Source: Ralstonia pickettii (GTDB taxonomy: Bacteria > Pseudomonadota > Gammaproteobacteria > Burkholderiales > Burkholderiaceae). From it: a stretch of 64,000 nt of DNA. This document shows positions 59,723-64,000 of this stretch, in pieces. A program made the translations under genes and the position numbers. The DNA is taken from the NCBI RefSeq assembly GCF_030582395.1, contig NZ_CP104381.1, positions 1,240,001 to 1,304,000 of the forward strand. The letters are read 5' to 3'. Numbering within the stretch: the first letter of the stretch is position 1; each line of letters opens with the position of its first letter. The notes beneath the pieces are model-generated. The model was not told the DNA's origin and did not search any database. It saw only the letters and a program-made list of their open reading frames with translations.

Positions 59723-60697
59723 ATGTTCGACTGGATCGCCGACACCTTCACCCAAGCGCAGGACGTACTGTTTCAGCACGTCGTGATGCCGATCACCTAT
59801 GCCGTCGGCCTGGGTGGTTACGTCGAAGATGCCTACCCCGGCACCGAATGGCTGCTCATGGGCCTCGTGCAGATCGCGGTCCTGCTGCTGATTTTCCGTC
59901 CGCTCGAGCGTTGGCGCCCGGTGGAGCCGCTGCAAGATCGCAAGGCCGTGCGCGCCGACATCTTCTACACGCTTTTTCACCGCCTGGGTTTCTTCCCGCT
60001 GCTGCTGTTCTTCACGCTGCAGCCGCTGATTGACGACCTCGACGGCAAGCTCCGCTTCTGGGGCTGGGCGCATCTGAACGTGGAGGACTGGTGGCCGGGC
60101 GTTACGTCCGTCGCCGCCGTCAGCTTTCTGGTCTATCTAGTGTTGTTCGACCTGCTCGACTACTGGTATCACCGCCTGTCACACAAGTTTCACTGGTGGT
60201 GGAACTTGCATTCGCTGCATCACAGTCAGCAACAGATGACGCTGTGGTCGGATGACCGTAACCACATCCTCGACGATGTGCTGCGCGGCGCGGTGTTTGC
60301 AATCGCAGCGCTGGTGATTGGAGTGGAGCCCTCGCAGTACGTGCTGCTGGTTGCTATCTCACAGTTGCTGCAGAGCCTGCAACACGCCAACGTGCGGCTG
60401 CATTTCGGCTGGCTTGGCGACCGGCTGCTGATCTCGCCGCGCTTTCATCGGCTGCATCACGCCATCGGGCTGGGGCACGAGGTGCCCGGCAAGCCTGGTG
60501 TGCTGGGCGGCTGCAATTTTGGCGTGCTGTTCCCATGGTGGGACATGCTGTTCGGCACCGCCATCTTCTCGCCGGAGTACCACGCCACCGGTATCCGCGA
60601 TCAGCTTCCCGCGCCCCACGGGCACTCGCGCGACTACGGGCGCGGCGTGCTGCGTCAGCAGTGGCTCGGCGTTAAGCGCCTGTTCGGTCGCGCCTAA
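59723..60697 (+). CDS. Sterol desaturase / fatty acid hydroxylase family membrane enzyme
   Basis: A 324-residue integral membrane protein with a di-iron site. The histidine boxes are HRLSH in YWYHRLSHKFHWWWN, HSLHH in NLHSLHHSQ, and HRLHH in FHRLHHAIG. At least four hydrophobic segments are visible (for example TEWLLMGLVQIAVLLLIF and VSFLVYLVLFDLLDYW). The family hydroxylates or desaturates lipids, including sterols, hopanoids and fatty acids. The substrate is not known. The ATG at 59723 is directly after the stop of the deacetylase gene, so it is in the same operon. Confidence 0.9.
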   Translation: MFDWIADTFTQAQDVLFQHVVMPITYAVGLGGYVEDAYPGTEWLLMGLVQIAVLLLIFRPLERWRPVEPLQDRKAVRADIFYTLFHRLGFFPLLLFFTLQPLIDDLDGKLRFWGWAHLNVEDWWPGVTSVAAVSFLVYLVLFDLLDYWYHRLSHKFHWWWNLHSLHHSQQQMTLWSDDRNHILDDVLRGAVFAIAALVIGVEPSQYVLLVAISQLLQSLQHANVRLHFGWLGDRLLISPRFHRLHHAIGLGHEVPGKPGVLGGCNFGVLFPWWDMLFGTAIFSPEYHATGIRDQLPAPHGHSRDYGRGVLRQQWLGVKRLFGRA

Positions 60698-60774
60698 GGC
60701 CTTCGCGGGGCGGCGCCTGCGTAATTTCTGCGCGCTGTGCTAGGCTGTCCGCTCCCGGATTTTCCGACTTCTGC

Positions 60775-61632
60775 ATGAACGACCTGATTCGCTCATTTGG
60801 CCGCGCGCTGCTTTCGCAACTGCATCCGCGCATGCTGTTCCTGACTGTCATGCCGTTTGTCGTGGCTGTCGTTGTTTGGGGCGGCGTGCTGTATTTTGGC
60901 TGGGATGCCATGAACGGCATGGCTCGCAACGCCGTGGAAGGCTGGGCCTTCATGGGCTGGATCAAGAGCGGCCTGAACGCTATCGGCATGGCAGGGCTGT
61001 GGTCGGCCATCGCGCCGCTGCTCGTCATCACCTTGCTCGTACCGGTGATCGTTGTGTCGATTCTTGTGCTGGTCAGCGTTGCGTCGGTGCCGGTGGTCAT
61101 GCGTTTTCTTGATCGGAGCTATCCGCAGCTCGAACGTCGCAAGGGCGGCTCGTTGCTGGGCAGCCTGACGCATGCGCTGCTGTGCACGCTGGTGGTCATT
61201 CTCGTGGCCATCGTCACGCTGCCGTTGTGGCTGATTCCTCCGTTTTTTGCGCTGATCCCGCCGCTGCTGTGGGGCTGGCTCACGTACCGCTTGATGACGT
61301 ACGACGCGCTGGCTGACCACGCTACGGCAGAAGAGCGCCGCGCGATCATGCAGCGCTATCGGCTGCCGCTCCTTGGCATTGGCGTGGCTGTTGGCATGCT
61401 GGGCTCGGCGCCGACGCTGCTGTGGGTATCGTCGGTGGTGACGATTGTGCTGTTTCCGATCATCGCCATCGCCGTCATCTGGCTGTATGTGCTGATATTT
61501 ATCTTCTCGGCGCTGTGGTTCGGCCATTTCTGCTTGCGTGCGCTGACGCGTCTGCGCGCCGAAGCGCCGCCTGCGCGCATGGTCGAGGCCAGCGTGATAG
61601 AAGTTACGACCATTGAACTGCCTCGCGAATAA
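60775..61632 (+). CDS. EI24 (CysZ-like) domain membrane protein
   Basis: A 285-residue inner-membrane protein with four to six hydrophobic segments (VMPFVVAVVVWGGVLYFGW, LLVITLLVPVIVVSILVLVSVA, LCTLVVILVAIVTLPLWLIPPFFALIPPLLWGWLTYRL and a C-terminal pair). The LPLWLIPP ... LLWGWLTYRLMTYDALADHAT segment is typical of the EI24/CysZ family, some of whose members carry sulfate. No direct evidence for transport here. The gene is 77 bp after the hydroxylase. Confidence 0.85.
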   Translation: MNDLIRSFGRALLSQLHPRMLFLTVMPFVVAVVVWGGVLYFGWDAMNGMARNAVEGWAFMGWIKSGLNAIGMAGLWSAIAPLLVITLLVPVIVVSILVLVSVASVPVVMRFLDRSYPQLERRKGGSLLGSLTHALLCTLVVILVAIVTLPLWLIPPFFALIPPLLWGWLTYRLMTYDALADHATAEERRAIMQRYRLPLLGIGVAVGMLGSAPTLLWVSSVVTIVLFPIIAIAVIWLYVLIFIFSALWFGHFCLRALTRLRAEAPPARMVEASVIEVTTIELPRE

Positions 61633-61653
61633 TCAGAAACCATCGGAACTGAC

Positions 61654-62472
61654 ATGGCTTTCGGCATGATCATCATCGGCGACGAGATTCTCTCTGGCCG
61701 CCGCGAAGACAAACACCTGCGCAAGCTGATCGAAGTGCTTGGCGAGCGCGGCCTGACATTGGAGTGGGCCGAGTACGTCGGCGACCAGCCCGCGCGCATT
61801 ACGAGCGTACTCAAGCGTACGTTCGCCAGCGACGACGTGGTGTTCTGCACTGGCGGCATTGGCGCCACCCCCGATGACCACACGCGCCAGTGCGCCGCTG
61901 CTGCGCTGGGCGTGCCGTTGGAGCTGCATCCGGAAGCGCGCGAGCAAATCACGCTGCGCATCATTGAGTCGGCCAACGGTGACCCGGTCAAGGCTGATGT
62001 CTCCACGCCCGAAAACCAGCACCGCTTCAAGATGGGTGAGTTTCCGCAGGGCGCGCGCATCATCCCGAACAGCTATAACCGCATCCCTGGTTTCTCGGTC
62101 GGGCATCACCATTTCGTTCCGGGTTTTCCGGTGATGGCCTGGCCGATGATGGAGTGGGTGCTCGACACCTATTACGCCGATCAATTCCACCGCGCACCGC
62201 GCGAGGAACGCTCGTTCCTGGTGTTCGGCTTGCCGGAGTCGCGGCTCACACCGCTGATGGAGCGCATCGAAGCAGAGTTCGATGGCGTGAAGGTCTTCAG
62301 CCTGCCCAGCGTAGGCGATGCGGCGCGTGGGGAGCGCTATGCCCGCTCGCACATCGACCTTGGTGTAAAAGGCGCACCGGAAGCCGTGGCGCGCGCCTAT
62401 GTGATGCTGCGGGAGGGCGCGTTGGCGCTAGGCGGAGAAATTTTCGAAGCTGGAGTCCCCGCCAATTCCTGA
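61654..62472 (+). CDS. CinA-N-type molybdopterin-binding domain protein
   Basis: A 272-residue protein of the competence/damage-inducible CinA N-terminal (MoCF) family. MIIIGDEILSGRREDKHLRKLIEVLGERGL and VFCTGGIGATPDDHTRQCAAAALGVPLELH are its hallmark segments. The C-terminal nicotinamide-mononucleotide deamidase domain of full CinA is absent. The function of such one-domain members is not settled. It lies 21 bp after the EI24 gene and converges on the rhodanese gene. Confidence 0.9.
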   Translation: MAFGMIIIGDEILSGRREDKHLRKLIEVLGERGLTLEWAEYVGDQPARITSVLKRTFASDDVVFCTGGIGATPDDHTRQCAAAALGVPLELHPEAREQITLRIIESANGDPVKADVSTPENQHRFKMGEFPQGARIIPNSYNRIPGFSVGHHHFVPGFPVMAWPMMEWVLDTYYADQFHRAPREERSFLVFGLPESRLTPLMERIEAEFDGVKVFSLPSVGDAARGERYARSHIDLGVKGAPEAVARAYVMLREGALALGGEIFEAGVPANS

Positions 62473-62484
62473 CGTCGTATTTCG

Positions 62485-62961
62485 TTAGGCGCCGTGCCAG
62501 GGCAGACCGCGGAAGCACCAACCTTCGACGGTCTTACGATGGCCTTCGCTGTCTTTGGCGCCCTCGAAACCTTCCAGCACATCCATCGCCGCCGTATAGC
62601 CAGCCTGCGCAGCCGCAGCGGCTGCGTGCTTGGAGCGCGCCGCGCTGCGGCACAGGAACAGCACCGGGACGTCCTTCGGAACGGCAGCTTCCAGGGCGCT
62701 CAGGAAGTTGGCGTTGCGCACGCCGCCGGGATACTGATTCCATTCCACATGCACGAACTGGCCGGGCGAGATGTCGGGCGTGCCCACCCAGTCGAGTTCC
62801 GCACGCGTCCGCACGTCCACCAGGCGCGCTTGCGGGTCGGCGGCGAGCAGCGCAGCAGCCTCCTGTGGCGACAGCGCGCCGAAGTACGGCAATCGGTCAG
62901 ACTCGCGGCGGGCGGCGGCGGCTTCCAGCAGGGACTCACGGGTGAGCGTGGTAGCGGTCAT
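62485..62961 (-). CDS. Rhodanese-like sulfurtransferase domain protein
   Basis: A 158-residue protein with one rhodanese domain. The catalytic loop is LFLCRSAARSKHAA, with Cys as the sulfur carrier, and the first conserved block is RLVDVRTRAELDWVG. The N-terminus has no signal peptide. It may take part in sulfur transfer or cyanide detoxification; no partner is obvious. It is divergent from glnA, with 467 bp between their starts. Confidence 0.9.
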   Translation of the reverse strand: MTATTLTRESLLEAAAARRESDRLPYFGALSPQEAAALLAADPQARLVDVRTRAELDWVGTPDISPGQFVHVEWNQYPGGVRNANFLSALEAAVPKDVPVLFLCRSAARSKHAAAAAAQAGYTAAMDVLEGFEGAKDSEGHRKTVEGWCFRGLPWHGA

Positions 62962-63082
62962 GGTGGTCGAGAGAAAGGGGAAACAGTCATTTTAGTGCCG
63001 CCATCACATCGCGCGGGCGAAAATCCCCGTATTGGTGCGCCCGTACCTTTGAGGCACTGAATCAGTGCGCGGCCAAGTATTT

Positions 63083-63099
63083 TGCACGCGTTTGGTGCG
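63083..63099. promoter_or_regulatory. NtrC-like enhancer before glnA
   Basis: TGCACGCGTTTGGTGCG fits the NtrC pattern TGCAC-Y-N5-GGTGCA at 10 of the 12 half-site positions by eye. It lies about 180-195 bp upstream of the predicted glnA mRNA start, a usual place for an NtrC enhancer. Confidence 0.65.
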
Positions 63100-63252
63100 T
63101 TGACTATGCTGCTAGGACAGCTGCTCCGCCCTTGAGGCCCAATCACCGCCTCCCGAAGCGACCGGCATGCAAGGCGCGCGCACCGTGTCAGGCATGGACT
63201 GGGGCAGCCCTGCACTGTTTGCGGGAGCGCCTGCGCCTTATCAAGCGGGAAT

Positions 63253-63268
63253 TGGCATAGTTTCTGCT
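63253..63268 (+). promoter_or_regulatory. Sigma-54 promoter of glnA
   Basis: TTGGCATAGTTTCTGCT has GG and GC with the invariant 10-bp spacing and agrees closely with the sigma-54 consensus (YTGGCACGR-N3-TTGCW). The mRNA should start near 63279, giving a leader of about 150 nt. A small hairpin, CGTCCG (63295-63300) with CGGACG (63308-63313), lies in that leader. The rest of the 467-bp gap holds only the NtrC-like site. Confidence 0.82.
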
Positions 63269-63428
63269 AAGATTCCCGCGGTCTTTTTCGGGGGCGTCCG
63301 TTAGTGGCGGACGGTCTTGCTGGAAAGAAGATGTTTCGGAGTGAGGGCGAGTCGCCGCCGATTGCGCAGCGATCCGTCACACAACCGGCTCACAATACTT
63401 TGCGTTATTGCGCTACCAGGAGAATGGC

Positions 63429-64000
63429 ATGTCCCAAAGCATTGCAGACGTGATGAAGCTCGTGAAGGAAAACGACGTCAAGTTCGTCGATTTCCGCTTC
63501 ACCGATACCAAGGGTAAGGAGCAGCACGTCTCGGTCCCCGTTTCGCACTTCGACGAAGACAAGTTCGAAAGCGGCCACGCATTCGACGGCTCGTCGATCG
63601 CCGGCTGGAAAGGCATCGAAGCGTCGGACATGCTGCTGGTGCCGGATGCAAACACCGCGCACATCGACCCGTTCTACGAAGAGCCGACCCTGGTTCTGAC
63701 CTGCGACGTGGTCGAGCCGTCGGACGGCAAGGGCTACGACCGCGACCCGCGCTCGATCGCCAAGCGCGCTGAAGCCTACCTGAAGAGCACCGGCTTGGGC
63801 GACACCGCCTACTTTGGTCCGGAACCCGAATTCTTCATCTTCGACGGCGTGACCTGGAACATCGACATGCAGGGTTGCTTCGTGAAGATCCATTCCGAAG
63901 AAGCTCCGTGGTCGTCGGGCAAGGACTTCGAACACGGCAACTCGGGCCACCGTCCGGGCAAGAAGGGCGGCTACTTCCCGGTCGCCCCGATCGACACGTT
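63429..64000 (+). CDS. glnA: Glutamine synthetase type I, 3' truncated by the window
   Basis: The first 190 residues of GSI, which makes glutamine from glutamate and ammonia. The N-terminal beta-grasp domain has [25 protein letters not shown] and the conserved [22 protein letters not shown]; the catalytic domain begins near [15 protein letters not shown], with metal-binding Glu residues. AGGAG lies 6 nt before the ATG. The sigma-54 promoter and NtrC-like site upstream show nitrogen control. The 3' part, including the adenylylation site, lies outside the window. Confidence 0.97.
   Translation, partial: MSQSIADVMKLVKENDVKFVDFRFTDTKGKEQHVSVPVSHFDEDKFESGHAFDGSSIAGWKGIEASDMLLVPDANTAHIDPFYEEPTLVLTCDVVEPSDGKGYDRDPRSIAKRAEAYLKSTGLGDTAYFGPEPEFFIFDGVTWNIDMQGCFVKIHSEEAPWSSGKDFEHGNSGHRPGKKGGYFPVAPIDT

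Overview
This is a 64 kb GC-rich housekeeping stretch of a beta-proteobacterial chromosome. Gene content, gene order (surE-pcm-nlpD-rpoS; ndk-rlmN-pilW-rodZ-ispG-hisS-yfgM-bamB-der-hfq-hflXKC-hisZ-purA) and protein sequences fit Ralstonia or a close relative in Burkholderiaceae. The genus is inferred from recalled gene order and family resemblance, not from a search. I see no insertion sequence, prophage, integrase, CRISPR array or other mobile DNA.

Layout. 1-9.0 kb is recombination and replication: an AddB-type nuclease (cut by the window edge), an AddA-type helicase-nuclease, the 4.5S signal recognition particle RNA on the opposite strand, dnaX, a YbaB protein, a small ABM-fold protein and recR. 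9.0-18.5 kb is the most accessory part: an OprB-type porin facing a LysR regulator across a Fur-box-like sequence, a family III CoA-transferase, a three-gene ABC importer of the nitrate/sulfonate/taurine class, then a NemR-like repressor, a NemA-like old yellow enzyme and a quinone oxidoreductase, which together look like an electrophile-stress module. 18.7-22.4 kb is the stationary-phase block surE-pcm-nlpD-rpoS. 22.4-26 kb holds an EEP-family hydrolase, rlmD and a Bax-inhibitor-like membrane protein. 26-43.6 kb is the long conserved run from ndk to purA plus a phosphoribosyltransferase.

43.9-50.1 kb carries tRNA-Leu(CAG), rnr, rlmB, a sirtuin, transaldolase and rpiA (two non-oxidative pentose phosphate enzymes, divergently transcribed). 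50.2-57.8 kb has a chemoreceptor behind a sigma-28-type promoter, a YggX protein, argA and hrpA. 57.9-62.5 kb is a co-directional group of envelope-related genes: a YncE-like beta-propeller, a NodB-fold deacetylase with an altered metal motif, a sterol-desaturase-type hydroxylase, an EI24/CysZ-like membrane protein and a CinA-N-type protein. The window ends in glnA, preceded by a sigma-54 promoter and an NtrC-like enhancer and facing a rhodanese gene.

The most informative signals are regulatory. Four genes (dnaX, surE, rlmB, hrpA) have a TATAAT-like -10 hexamer only 6-8 nt before the ATG and no Shine-Dalgarno sequence, which predicts leaderless mRNAs. The NemR-like repressor keeps the redox Cys/Lys pair of E. 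coli NemR and has palindromes before both its own gene and nemA. I do not find convincing evidence of a wholly new biological system here; the best candidates for new biology are the LysR/CoA-transferase/ABC cluster and the TFDTG deacetylase group.
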